A stretch of DNA of 64,000 bases from Bacteroidota bacterium (GTDB taxonomy: Bacteria; Bacteroidota; Bacteroidia; Cytophagales; Cyclobacteriaceae), in NCBI GenBank assembly GCA_018267135.1, contig JAFDZA010000014.1, positions 124,001-188,000 on the forward strand, given 5' to 3'. A program made the translations under genes and the position numbers. A model generated the notes under the pieces. That model searched no databases, had not been told where the DNA came from, and worked only from the letters and a program-made list of their open reading frames with translations. Shown here one piece after another: positions 1-8,784 of this stretch. Position 1 is the stretch's first letter, and the number at the start of each line of letters is the position of its first letter.

Positions 1-1608
1 TCACAACAAGTCATAAAAACATCGGCTACATCTTCTTCATTGATTACTATCCCCTCTGATCAGGCCATGATGTTGGTGTATGTTCCGGCAGGTTCTTCCC
101 TAACCAACTTAAGTGGAAAGCTTTATGCTAATCAAAAAATAATAGACTATCACTACGGGTACAATTTTAATGGAAAGTTAATAATCCAATCATTAGCGGC
201 AGCCGATACGGTTGTTCAGTATAACAAACAGATTACTATTTATTCATCGGTACGAAATAAAAAAGCACCTGTTACTTTCAACTGGTATGTGAATGGAGAT
301 TTATCGGCTACCACTACCGATAGCTCATTCGTTTGGACGGCCCCTTCATTAGCTGGCTCCTACCGGGTAAGATTAAACATCAGCGATGGAGTGTCATTAG
401 CTATGGATTCAATTCAATTTAATGTAGTGCCTCGCGTGCCGGCACTACCTACTATTCTTTCCGTATCATCTGATTCTATTTGGTGTTATACGGATAGTGC
501 GATATCGATTACGTGCCGTGCCCGGGCCAATGCACCAGGAAAATTAAAGTATTCTTGGCGAGTGGCGAACGGGTCAATATCTCATCAGTCAGATTCTGTT
601 ATTACCTGGAGAGCTCCTTCTGCAGAAGGGCTTTATTCTATTTCTGTTACAGTAAAAAATTCTGATTCACTTTTGGTTAATTCTATTTTGTATTTTTTGA
701 TCAAATCTAAAACCAACCAGATCGGCCAAGCCGTGGCGTACTATCCGTTCGATGGCAACGTCAAAGATTATTCGGGAAACAACCACCATGGCACACTCTC
801 CGGAGTTCAACCCACCAGCGATGCCCGTGGCCTGCCGGATAGAGCATATCGGTTTTCATCAAATACAGATATTATTGATGTACCCAATGCTAGTAGTTTA
901 AATTTTCAAAATCGGATTACGTTATCGTGTTGGGTAAAATTAGATATGATTCCGGCTGAATCGTATGTGCTATCACATGGTAGCTATCAGCAACGTTGGA
1001 AGATTTCTATTTTATCGAACAGCAAAGTTCGTTGGACAATTAATACAACGAATGGCATTACTGATTTAGACAGCTCATTTCCTCTTCAATTAAATACATT
1101 TTATCATATTACAGTAGTCTATACCGGATACTCCACGGAATTATATATTAATGGATGGCTTAACGCATACGCTTCTTGTTCCGGATTATTAAATACTTCT
1201 AATGTTGACATTACTTTTGGTAAAATGCTACCCTCAGTTACCAATTATGGCTTCTATGGAACTTTGGATGAAGTTAGAATTTATGATCAATCGCTGGGGC
1301 CTAATGAAATTATTCTTTTAAAAGGAATTTGGAACACAACTACCAACGTAATACCTGCCGATCATTTCATGCCTATAGTTTACCCAAATCCTACCTCTAC
1401 GGGTGTGTTTTTTGTTTCTTGTGGAAATAACAATGCTATTGACTTTACATTTACCGATATTCTGGGCAGAACAATTAAAGCGAAGTCTATTGAAAATTAT
1501 TCGGAAGGTGTATTTATTATCTCATTTGATAAAACTGACTCTGGCTTGATTTTAATGAAGATGTCGAGTGGTAAGGATATTTTTATAAAGAAGGTGCTGA
1601 TACAATAA
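1..1608 (+). CDS. Secreted LamG-domain protein with T9SS type A sorting domain (5' partial)
   Basis: The reading frame is open from base 1, so the N-terminus and signal peptide lie outside the window; about 535 residues are visible. Two Ig/PKD-like beta modules come first (each ends in a pattern such as W-x-A-P-S-x-x-G-x-Y), then a LamG/concanavalin-like module starting at AYYPFDGNVKDYSGN and ending at LDEVRIYDQSL. The last 80 residues form a type IX sorting domain (YPNPTSTG, then ILGR). In the family these proteins are exported across the outer membrane and anchored or released; LamG suggests carbohydrate or surface binding, but the exact ligand is unknown. The stretch at about 715-845 is clearly richer in GC than the rest of the gene. 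Confidence 0.85.
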   Translation, partial: SQQVIKTSATSSSLITIPSDQAMMLVYVPAGSSLTNLSGKLYANQKIIDYHYGYNFNGKLIIQSLAAADTVVQYNKQITIYSSVRNKKAPVTFNWYVNGDLSATTTDSSFVWTAPSLAGSYRVRLNISDGVSLAMDSIQFNVVPRVPALPTILSVSSDSIWCYTDSAISITCRARANAPGKLKYSWRVANGSISHQSDSVITWRAPSAEGLYSISVTVKNSDSLLVNSILYFLIKSKTNQIGQAVAYYPFDGNVKDYSGNNHHGTLSGVQPTSDARGLPDRAYRFSSNTDIIDVPNASSLNFQNRITLSCWVKLDMIPAESYVLSHGSYQQRWKISILSNSKVRWTINTTNGITDLDSSFPLQLNTFYHITVVYTGYSTELYINGWLNAYASCSGLLNTSNVDITFGKMLPSVTNYGFYGTLDEVRIYDQSLGPNEIILLKGIWNTTTNVIPADHFMPIVYPNPTSTGVFFVSCGNNNAIDFTFTDILGRTIKAKSIENYSEGVFIISFDKTDSGLILMKMSSGKDIFIKKVLIQ

Positions 1609-1639
1609 ATCATTTTCTTCTTTTATTTACATTTTATTC

Positions 1640-1672
1640 TTGCTTTTCAATCCCAATTTCATAGTACTTTTG
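1640..1672 (+). promoter_or_regulatory. Bacteroidota-type promoter for the ABC transporter pair
   Basis: A TTG at 1640-1642 and TACTTTTG at 1665-1672 fit the Bacteroidota consensus (TTG, 17-23 nt, TAnnTTTG) with a 22-nt spacer. The start codon is at 1696. Confidence 0.5.
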
Positions 1673-1695
1673 GTCATCGTATTTATTTTATACTC

Positions 1696-2394
1696 ATGGC
1701 CGAAATTGTGCTTCAGGCCGACCGATTAACCAAGACCTATACTTCGGCCGGCAAAAATCTTACGGTATTAGAAAATGTTTCCTTTCAGGCAGAGCAAGGC
1801 ACCAGTCTGGCCGTTATTGGCCCCAGTGGGAGTGGTAAAACCACACTGTTAGGCTTGTGTGCAGGGCTGGATGTACCCACCCAGGGCACTATTTCGCTGA
1901 TGGGCCTTAAACTAAACGCCATGAACGAAGACGACCGGGCGTATGTGCGAAACCGGTATGTTGGGTTTGTATTTCAAAATTTCCAGTTGCTGGCTACCCT
2001 CACAGCTTTAGAAAATGTAATGGTACCGCTGGAACTACGTGGAGAAAAAGATATTTCCGTACGGGCAAAAGATTTACTGCATAGGGTAGGTCTTTCAGAT
2101 CGGCTGAATCATTTTCCCTCGCAGCTTTCGGGGGGCGAGCAACAACGCGTGGCTATTGCCCGGGCATTTATTACTTCGCCCCGGATTTTATTTGCCGATG
2201 AACCCACCGGTAACTTAGACGAAGAAAATGCAGCACAGGTCATTCACCTTCTCTTTGAAATGAACCGGCAAGAAAAAACAACACTGGTGCTGGTAACGCA
2301 CAACTTAGATCTGGCTCAAAAAACACAACGCATTTTAAAAATGAAAGGCGGGCACCTCATAGAAGATCAGCCCGTACTTAATCCAAATGAATAG
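1696..2394 (+). CDS. ABC transporter ATP-binding protein, LolD/YbbA-like
   Basis: A 232-residue ATPase of the MacB/LolD/YbbA class. Walker [10 protein letters not shown] lies at residues 42-50, the signature LSGGEQQR at about 144-151 and Walker B ILFADEP at about 165-171, followed by the D-loop and the switch histidine in LVTH. Length and motifs are intact. It lies 18 bp ahead of the large FtsX-type permease, so the two probably form one complex that uses ATP hydrolysis to drive work on lipoproteins, lipids or periplasmic substrates rather than classical import (family knowledge). YbbA/YbbP of E. coli is the closest architectural analogue; the substrate is unknown. Confidence 0.9.
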   Translation: MAEIVLQADRLTKTYTSAGKNLTVLENVSFQAEQGTSLAVIGPSGSGKTTLLGLCAGLDVPTQGTISLMGLKLNAMNEDDRAYVRNRYVGFVFQNFQLLATLTALENVMVPLELRGEKDISVRAKDLLHRVGLSDRLNHFPSQLSGGEQQRVAIARAFITSPRILFADEPTGNLDEENAAQVIHLLFEMNRQEKTTLVLVTHNLDLAQKTQRILKMKGGHLIEDQPVLNPNE

Positions 2395-2412
2395 AGGGCC
2401 ACAGGCCAAGGT

Positions 2413-4980
2413 ATGGTAGATTATTTTATCCGAATTAACAGATCAACAAAATCCATCCTTCGCGATCGCTGGGTGTGGATAATGGCCTGGCGCGATGCCC
2501 GGCATAACCTGTCGCGATTGTTTCTCTTTGTTGCTTCCTTAATTTCAGGTATAGCAGCCGTGGTAGCCATTAGCTCTCTTAACTATTCCATGCAAGAAGA
2601 AATTGAAACGAACACCAAAGAACTGGTGGGCGCTGATCTGGTAATTACTGGCAATAAAAAAATAGATTCGGCCTGGTGGAATTTTTTAGCAAAGGAAGAG
2701 GTAAAAATTGCCCGCGATGCCGAGATGGCTTCGATGGCTTTGTTTATGAACACCGGCCGGTCGCGGTTGGTGCAGGTGGTGGGCCGGGAAGGCGCGTTCC
2801 CTTTTTACGGACAGTTAGTAACACAACCTGCTAATGCGTATGCCCGGGTAGAGTCTGGCGATTATGTTATGGTGGATGATGCGTTGGCTCGTCAATACGA
2901 AATTAGTTCGAACGACTCCATTAAACTGGGTAATAAAAAATTGGTAGTGGCCGGAGTAGTTACGAAATCACCCGGCAATGGAGCGCTCACCGCCACCATT
3001 GCTCCGTCTGTTTACGTTTCTATGAAATCGCTGGCCGAAACAGACCTGATACAATTTGGCAGCCGGGTAAATTACAGCGTTTATATTAAAACACGAGATG
3101 ATCAGCACACAGATAAACTTTTAGAAAATGCCAAACCACTGGCTAAAAAATTAGGCAACGGTATAGAGACCGTAGAAGGAAGAAAAGAAAATCTGGGCGA
3201 GGGATTTAAATCGGTAAACCGTTTTTTTTCATTGCTTGCTTTCGTGGCCTTACTACTCGGTTGTATAGGTGTGGCCAGTTCGGTGCATATATATGCCCGC
3301 GAAAAACGAGATGAAGTAGCGATGCTACGCTGCATTGGTTCATCAGGCTGGCAGGCATTTAATATTTTCTTTATTCAGGTTTTTGTGTTGGGCATAGTCG
3401 GAAGTTTAGCAGGTTCCTTGTTGGGTTCGTTGGTTCATCAACTTATCCCGGTGGTATTCAAAAGCTACTTGCCAGACCAAATGCCGTTTCCTGTTTCCGG
3501 GCGTGCCATAGGCGAAGGTATTTTAATCGGAGTTATCATTTCTGTTTTGTTTACTGTTTTGCCGCTGGTGTCGGTGCGGTTTGTGCCTCCGCTTACGGTT
3601 TTGCGCACCGACTTTGTTCCCGGAAAGGTATTTTCTAAAACCCGGCTGATTACTCTTTTTTTAATTATACTTTTCCCAATGGCAGCCGCTGCCTATCAAA
3701 CGAAAAGCCTGCTATTGGGTGGCTATTTTTTGCTGGGTATTGTAGCCGTATTTGGCTGCCTGGCATTGGTAGCAAATGGATTACTGTACGCGATAAAAAA
3801 ACTTTTTCCGGTTCGTGCGGCCTTTATCTGGCGGCACGCATTATCTAATCTATTCAGGCCGCAAAACCAAACCCGTCTGCTAATGGTAGCCATTGGCTTA
3901 GGAGCGTTTATTATTTATGTACTGAATATTACCCAGGCCAGTTTGCTAAACCAGGTAGCATTTAAAGGAAATAAAAATCAATCGAATACCATTTTGTTTG
4001 ATATACAGCCTCCTCAGAAAGAAGGTGTGGTAAAACTGATTCAGGAGCAAAATGTAAAAATGAATCAGCTGGTGCCCATCATTACATGCCGTCTTAGAGA
4101 ACTGAAAGGAAAGAGCGTGGAAGAAATTCTGAAAGACACCACCTCTATACCCGAATGGGCGCTTACGCGCGAATACCGCGTAACGTATCGCGATAGCCTG
4201 ACCGACTCAGAAAAAATGATGGCGGGGAAGTTGCACTTTTTTAACTCAGGCAAAAAAGATTCTGTTTTTATTACAATCTCAGACCGGATGCAGGAAAATT
4301 TGCATATCAATGTAGGCGATTCTGTAGTATTTGATGTGCAGGGTGTATTAATAAAAACATTTATTTCTGGAATTAGAAAAGTTGATTGGCCGAAAGACCC
4401 CCCTAATTTTATTTTTGTTTTTCCTGCCCACGTACTTGAAAATGCCCCTCAGATTTGGGTAGTTGCAGCCCGCATAGACGATGCTCCGCAGGCCGCCCGG
4501 TTTCAGCAAGCATTAGTAATGGCTTACCCCAATGTTTCCATGATAGACCTGCGATTGATTCTTAGCACGGTAAACGAACTTTTTGATAAAGTAGCGTTAG
4601 TAATTCGCTTTTTGGCCACGTTCAGTATGATAACCGGTCTGGTGGTGCTGGCCGGAGCGGTAATTAACAGCAAATATGTACGAAGTAAAGAAAATGTATT
4701 GCTGCGCACAGTAGGTGCACGCACCAAACAAATTATACGCATCACCCTGATAGAATATGGATACCTCGGCCTGTTTAGCACCCTAACAGCTTTACTGCTT
4801 TCGCTGGGTGGGGGCTGGCTGCTCACCAAATTTTTCTTTGAAATAGAATTTGCCGCGAATTATTCTGAGCTGGCTCTGATTAGTTTCGGTGTGGTTTTTT
4901 TAACGGTTTTTATTGGCTGGTTTAATTCAAGAGATATTATTAACACCTCGCCATTACAAGCGCTAAGAAAAGAAGGATAA
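2413..4980 (+). CDS. FtsX-family ABC transporter permease, YbbP-like
   Basis: An 855-residue membrane protein with the duplicated layout of large FtsX/YbbP permeases: one helix near residue 38-56, a large periplasmic MacB-type domain, three helices at about 270-395, a central group of helices (about 410-510), a second periplasmic domain, and three C-terminal helices (about 735-840). Arg-rich cytoplasmic loops (REKRDEVAMLRCIG and SKENVLLRTVGA) precede the second and last helix sets, as expected in both halves. It follows the ATPase gene directly and converges on pyrE with 14 bp between stops. Function is mechanotransmission or substrate extraction at the inner membrane; substrate unknown. Confidence 0.88.
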   Translation: MVDYFIRINRSTKSILRDRWVWIMAWRDARHNLSRLFLFVASLISGIAAVVAISSLNYSMQEEIETNTKELVGADLVITGNKKIDSAWWNFLAKEEVKIARDAEMASMALFMNTGRSRLVQVVGREGAFPFYGQLVTQPANAYARVESGDYVMVDDALARQYEISSNDSIKLGNKKLVVAGVVTKSPGNGALTATIAPSVYVSMKSLAETDLIQFGSRVNYSVYIKTRDDQHTDKLLENAKPLAKKLGNGIETVEGRKENLGEGFKSVNRFFSLLAFVALLLGCIGVASSVHIYAREKRDEVAMLRCIGSSGWQAFNIFFIQVFVLGIVGSLAGSLLGSLVHQLIPVVFKSYLPDQMPFPVSGRAIGEGILIGVIISVLFTVLPLVSVRFVPPLTVLRTDFVPGKVFSKTRLITLFLIILFPMAAAAYQTKSLLLGGYFLLGIVAVFGCLALVANGLLYAIKKLFPVRAAFIWRHALSNLFRPQNQTRLLMVAIGLGAFIIYVLNITQASLLNQVAFKGNKNQSNTILFDIQPPQKEGVVKLIQEQNVKMNQLVPIITCRLRELKGKSVEEILKDTTSIPEWALTREYRVTYRDSLTDSEKMMAGKLHFFNSGKKDSVFITISDRMQENLHINVGDSVVFDVQGVLIKTFISGIRKVDWPKDPPNFIFVFPAHVLENAPQIWVVAARIDDAPQAARFQQALVMAYPNVSMIDLRLILSTVNELFDKVALVIRFLATFSMITGLVVLAGAVINSKYVRSKENVLLRTVGARTKQIIRITLIEYGYLGLFSTLTALLLSLGGGWLLTKFFFEIEFAANYSELALISFGVVFLTVFIGWFNSRDIINTSPLQALRKEG

Positions 4981-4994
4981 AGACTAACAGTATT

Positions 4995-5636
4995 TTATTT
5001 CCAGTTGGTCGGATCTTTGCGCCAGCTTTTCAGGTGTTCTATTTCTTTTTCGTTTACGTAGTTTTTATAAACAGCTTCTAATATCAGGTAGCTGAAATCA
5101 CTTAAACAAATTAACGGTATATTGGCTTGTGCAAAGGCTTTTTGAGCCACCTCAAAACCATAGCTAAATATAGCGACCATGCCTATTACATTTAGACCGG
5201 CTTCGTTTAAAGCCTGGGCAGATTTTAACGAACTGCCACCGGTAGAAACCAAATCTTCTACTAATACAACTTTTCTTCCCGGCTCCACTTTTCCTTCAAT
5301 CAGGTTTCCCATGCCGTGATCTTTTGGTTTGGGCCGAACATAAATAAACGGAAGATTGAGCAAGTCGGCCACCAAGGCGCCTTGGGGTATGCCTGCAGTA
5401 GCTACCCCAGCTATTACTTCGGCACTATTAAAGTTACGGTCGATAACCCCCGCCAGCGATCTTTTAATATAGTTCCTTATTTCGGGGTAGGAGAGCGACA
5501 GCCGGTTATCGCAGTAGATGGGCGATTTTAATCCCGAACTCCACGTAAAGGGAGGCGATACACTTAGTTTGATGGCTTTAATAGCGAGCAATTTGGAGGC
5601 CACGGATTCGGCCGTAGATTCTTCTGTTTTTATCAT
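4995..5636 (-). CDS. pyrE: Orotate phosphoribosyltransferase
   Basis: The product transfers orotate to PRPP to give OMP in pyrimidine synthesis. The PRPP-binding motif VVLVEDLVSTGGSS is intact, and the N-terminal TWSSGLKSPIYCDNR stretch matches the family. I prefer the start at 5636 (213 residues, MIKTEES...), because the upstream in-frame start at 5663 adds nine residues that are not typical of PyrE. It stands alone on the minus strand, divergent from a Nudix gene. Confidence 0.95.
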   Translation of the reverse strand: MIKTEESTAESVASKLLAIKAIKLSVSPPFTWSSGLKSPIYCDNRLSLSYPEIRNYIKRSLAGVIDRNFNSAEVIAGVATAGIPQGALVADLLNLPFIYVRPKPKDHGMGNLIEGKVEPGRKVVLVEDLVSTGGSSLKSAQALNEAGLNVIGMVAIFSYGFEVAQKAFAQANIPLICLSDFSYLILEAVYKNYVNEKEIEHLKSWRKDPTNWK

Positions 5637-5757
5637 GCTGCAAATTAACCCCCGAATGGTCATGAATCAAGCGATAAACCCCTGACAAATAGTTTACTTT
5701 TCTTACCCGGCTGTTGTAGGATTGAAAATATTTTGTGTTTTTGCATAGTCTAAAAGC

Positions 5758-6438
5758 ATGGATTTATTCGTTAACGATATTCCGGTTAAAATCCTGAAAA
5801 AGGGTAAACAGCCCGATGCGGGTACGTTCAATACAAAAATAAATGCGGCTGCCGAGCCGGTAACCAAGGCCCAGCTTATTAACCATGTATGGGTAAATGA
5901 AGCCAGTGTAATGGATTTGGATTTGATTTTAGATCTAATCAACACCAAAGTGCCCATGCCTTTGCTTTCGCTTACCATTACCGTAAAAGAGTATGAAGGA
6001 GCTAAAACATTTATCCGCAAAAAATTTAAGGTGGTAAAAGCGGCCGGTGGGCTGGTAGTGAAGAAAGATAAAATGCTGATGATCTACCGGATGAAAAAAT
6101 GGGATTTACCAAAAGGAAAAAAGGAAGCTAACGAAAAATACAAGGAAACAGCCGCGCGCGAAGTGGAAGAAGAGTGTGGTATAGAGGTGCGCGTAGGAAA
6201 AAAAATAGGTACCACCTGGCATACCTATACCATGAACAAGAACAATATGATTAAGAAAACCCGTTGGTATAAAATGGATTTACTCAATGACGAACGCCAA
6301 GCCCCGCAACGGGAAGAAGATATAGAAGAAATACGCTGGATGACCCAAAAAGAAGTTTACCACGCCCTCGAAAACTCTTACCGCTCCATCCGTTTTGTAT
6401 TTGAAGAATTTTACCGGAAGAGGAAGATAAAAAACTAA
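5758..6438 (+). CDS. Nudix hydrolase with an N-terminal extension
   Basis: A 226-residue cytoplasmic protein. Residues 1-90 form an extra domain I do not recognise by sequence; residues 92-225 are a Nudix fold with the complete box at 120-142 (GK..E..., then REVEEECGI). Such enzymes cleave nucleoside diphosphates linked to another group; the substrate cannot be told here. Its last codons overlap the end of coaD by four bases (shared CTAA at 6435-6438). A possible promoter upstream (TTG, 19 nt, TGTTTTTG) matches the consensus at seven of eight positions. Confidence 0.88.
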   Translation: MDLFVNDIPVKILKKGKQPDAGTFNTKINAAAEPVTKAQLINHVWVNEASVMDLDLILDLINTKVPMPLLSLTITVKEYEGAKTFIRKKFKVVKAAGGLVVKKDKMLMIYRMKKWDLPKGKKEANEKYKETAAREVEEECGIEVRVGKKIGTTWHTYTMNKNNMIKKTRWYKMDLLNDERQAPQREEDIEEIRWMTQKEVYHALENSYRSIRFVFEEFYRKRKIKN

Positions 6439-6890
6439 AGACGATACGGCAAAAAATCGGATACATTTCCGTTGTAGCTATGTACTTCGCGTATGATGGA
6501 AGAACTGATCGAAGCAAACTTAGGCGAAGTAATTAAAAATACCGATTCCAGTTCGGTATAGAGATGTCGGTTTACCTGGGCAATGCTGTTTTCATATTCA
6601 AAATCGGTGGTGTTGCGCAAGCCCCGCAGCAAAAATTTGGCTCCGTTTTTTTTGGCAAACTCAGCCGTAAGCTCGGCATAAGTTTGCACACTTATTTGCG
6701 AATTATTTTTAAAAGTCTCCTGTATCTTTGAAATCATCAACTCAATGGGGAAGTACCGTTTGGTTTTCCCGCTGTTGTAGCCGATCGAGATAATAATTTC
6801 GTCAAACAGTCGTAATCCGCGCAGCACGATGTCTTCATGTCCTTTTGTGAAGGGATCGAACGAGCCCGGAAACAGAGCAATCTTTTTCAT
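6435..6890 (-). CDS. coaD: Pantetheine-phosphate adenylyltransferase
   Basis: A 151-residue enzyme that adenylylates 4'-phosphopantetheine to dephospho-CoA, the penultimate step of CoA synthesis. The nucleotidyltransferase signature FPGSFDPFTKGH is at residues 7-18 and the second ATP motif ISSSIIRE is near 128-135; length is normal. Its start overlaps the stop of the upstream DUF3822 gene by four bases (ATGA), which argues for translational coupling. Confidence 0.96.
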   Translation of the reverse strand: MKKIALFPGSFDPFTKGHEDIVLRGLRLFDEIIISIGYNSGKTKRYFPIELMISKIQETFKNNSQISVQTYAELTAEFAKKNGAKFLLRGLRNTTDFEYENSIAQVNRHLYTELESVFLITSPKFASISSSIIREVHSYNGNVSDFLPYRL

Positions 6891-7810
6891 GTGCCGGATA
6901 TCAGGTTCATAGAATAGAGATCAAAAAAATGATGATCCTGTAATTCATCAAACAAGTAATTGTATTTAAGATGAGAGGGGCGCTGACCAAACACCACGTG
7001 GCGAATGTATTTTACAAACTCTACGTAGTGAGTAGAATTTTTGCCGATATATCCCCACAATACGATTTCACTGTTTTGCTGATCCATGTTCAAACTCTTC
7101 AATACCAGCATAATGTACTTGATGTAATCGGAAAATTGCTTAATGGGAAATTGGTTATAGTACAATAACTTTCCCGCCTCAACCGACAGCAAGTGCAGTT
7201 TAAAACGGTCAATATAAAGATAAAGTGTGGGAGTAGTTTGCGCTTTCTGCTGAAGCACGCCTTCTATCAGCGCAGTGCTTTGATGGATAAAATAGTGCGG
7301 AATGTTTTGATAGATGTTTTTCAGCCAGCGATACAGATCGCCCGGCACGGCAAAGACCGTAACAGCCTCCATGCCTGCCTGGCGGGAAGACAAGATTACT
7401 TCTTTAGATTCATCTATTGTAGCATTCAGCCGAAGGTATTCGGCCGATTTTTTTTCATCGTAAAAAGCAGCCGGTACCTGACAAAATTTATTGTTTTTAA
7501 TGCCGATCCGTACTTCTTTCCAAAAGCCAGCCGAGAGCATAGCATGGTTTTCAAAAAGTTCTTTTAAGACAACTAAAAGTTCTTCGTGCGATTGCACCTG
7601 ACCCAAAGCATAGTCTTCCAGCAGCAGCAAGCGGTTATCGGCACTGTTTATTACAGCCACCTGAAAATCTTTAGCCCCCGTTTGAATCAAGAGCCGGTAT
7701 TGGTGAAGGTGTTCTTCTTCCAGTCGGTCGTCTTTTACACGCTTAATTAATTTGTAGGAAGTAACGGATGTTGACAAAAGAAGCGGTTTATCGTTTTTTA
7801 GCTTATGCAA
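6887..7810 (-). CDS. DUF3822 family protein
   Basis: A 307-residue protein without signal peptide or membrane segments. It resembles the DUF3822 family, Bacteroidota proteins commonly found upstream of coaD; the fold is thought to be actin-like/ASKHA-type, but no function is established. Here the gene overlaps coaD by four bases, and the Nudix gene upstream ends 32 bp before it, so the three are likely one operon (Nudix-DUF3822-coaD). A role linked to CoA or pilus/division-like ATPase activity would be guesswork. Confidence 0.75.
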   Translation of the reverse strand: MHKLKNDKPLLLSTSVTSYKLIKRVKDDRLEEEHLHQYRLLIQTGAKDFQVAVINSADNRLLLLEDYALGQVQSHEELLVVLKELFENHAMLSAGFWKEVRIGIKNNKFCQVPAAFYDEKKSAEYLRLNATIDESKEVILSSRQAGMEAVTVFAVPGDLYRWLKNIYQNIPHYFIHQSTALIEGVLQQKAQTTPTLYLYIDRFKLHLLSVEAGKLLYYNQFPIKQFSDYIKYIMLVLKSLNMDQQNSEIVLWGYIGKNSTHYVEFVKYIRHVVFGQRPSHLKYNYLFDELQDHHFFDLYSMNLISGT

Positions 7811-7842
7811 GTATAAAAATTTTACGGCTTTTTGTAGCGTAT

Positions 7843-8316
7843 TTATACAATAAAATATCCTTTCAAATGAGCAATTTGATGGGGATTGGGCAGCGTTTTA
7901 AAGATGCCATGTTTTTGCTGTAGAGGTACATGGGCCAATTCACCCCAAGGCATCCATTTTACTTCTTTAATTAGTTGTGGGCTGTTTTCTTCGGGATCGT
8001 ACCCGGTTATTAAAGTGCCAGAAACCCGGGTGATGCGAAAGAATAATTCGATGGCGTGCAGCGGCTTTTGTATAAACTCACAGGCAAAATGAAAATCGCC
8101 TGCGGTAATGATTAATCCCGTTTCTTCAGCTACTTCGCGCACAAGAGCAGCCTTTGTTTCTTCACCAAAAGATACTTCCCCTCCGGGCGGAGCCCAGAAA
8201 TTGGTTTCGGTTATGCCCCGATGGTTTACCATCAAAATTTTGTCTTCTTCTATTAAAAGCCCACACGCTCTTACCCGTAACCGGTTGCCGTAAAACTGAT
8301 GAACTGTGGCTTCCAT
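7843..8316 (-). CDS. Nudix hydrolase (small, MutT-like)
   Basis: A 157-residue single-domain Nudix protein. The box begins at GGEVSFGEET and ends REVAEETGL, with all key acidic residues present. The N-terminus RVRACGLLIEEDKILMVNH and the WAPPGGE segment are typical of MutT/ADP-ribose-type enzymes. It is the first gene of the minus-strand run leading into DUF3822 and coaD. Substrate unknown. Confidence 0.9.
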   Translation of the reverse strand: MEATVHQFYGNRLRVRACGLLIEEDKILMVNHRGITETNFWAPPGGEVSFGEETKAALVREVAEETGLIITAGDFHFACEFIQKPLHAIELFFRITRVSGTLITGYDPEENSPQLIKEVKWMPWGELAHVPLQQKHGIFKTLPNPHQIAHLKGYFIV

Positions 8317-8333
8317 TTTTAGAAGTAATTATA

Positions 8334-8366
8334 TTGGTCTGTAAAGCTAAAACATTACTAATTTTG
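8334..8366 (+). promoter_or_regulatory. Promoter for the DUF1573 gene
   Basis: TTG at 8334-8336 and TAATTTTG at 8359-8366 with a 22-nt spacer match the Bacteroidota consensus; the ATG is 17 nt downstream at 8383. Confidence 0.55.
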
Positions 8367-8382
8367 TATCGTTAAAGTAATC

Positions 8383-8778
8383 ATGAAACAATTCGTATTT
8401 CTTTTTTGTCTTTTTTTATGTGCGGGTTTAGTTACGGCTCAAACTCAGGCCGGGGCTGCTATAACCTGGGAAAAAAATTATTTTGATTTTGGTGATATGG
8501 TAAAAGGGGCAAAGGCCGAGCATACTTTTAAATTTACCAATACCGGTTCCGAGCCACTGGTTATTACCAACGTAGAAGTAACCTGCGGATGTACGACCCC
8601 CAAAGGATGGCCGCGCGATCCGATTGAGCCCGGAAAAAAAGCAGAGATAATTATTCAGTTCGACAGCACCAATAAAATGGGACGCCAAAATAAAGTGGTA
8701 GTAATTGTTTCTAATGCCGCTGCTGGCAACAGTCAGATTACATTTTCGGCCAACGTGCTCCCGAAGTCAGAAAACTGA
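8383..8778 (+). CDS. DUF1573 domain protein, exported
   Basis: A 131-residue protein with a signal peptide of about 19 residues ending AQTQA. The rest is one DUF1573/Ig-like (ASPM-SPD-2-Hydin-like) beta domain: FDFGDMVKGAKAEHTFKFTN, then the characteristic CGCT at about 68-71 and PIEPGKKAEI. The family is abundant in Bacteroidota envelopes; no biochemical role is established. Its stop is six bases from the stop of the convergent propeller gene. Confidence 0.9.
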   Translation: MKQFVFLFCLFLCAGLVTAQTQAGAAITWEKNYFDFGDMVKGAKAEHTFKFTNTGSEPLVITNVEVTCGCTTPKGWPRDPIEPGKKAEIIIQFDSTNKMGRQNKVVVIVSNAAAGNSQITFSANVLPKSEN

Positions 8779-8784
8779 TTGTAC

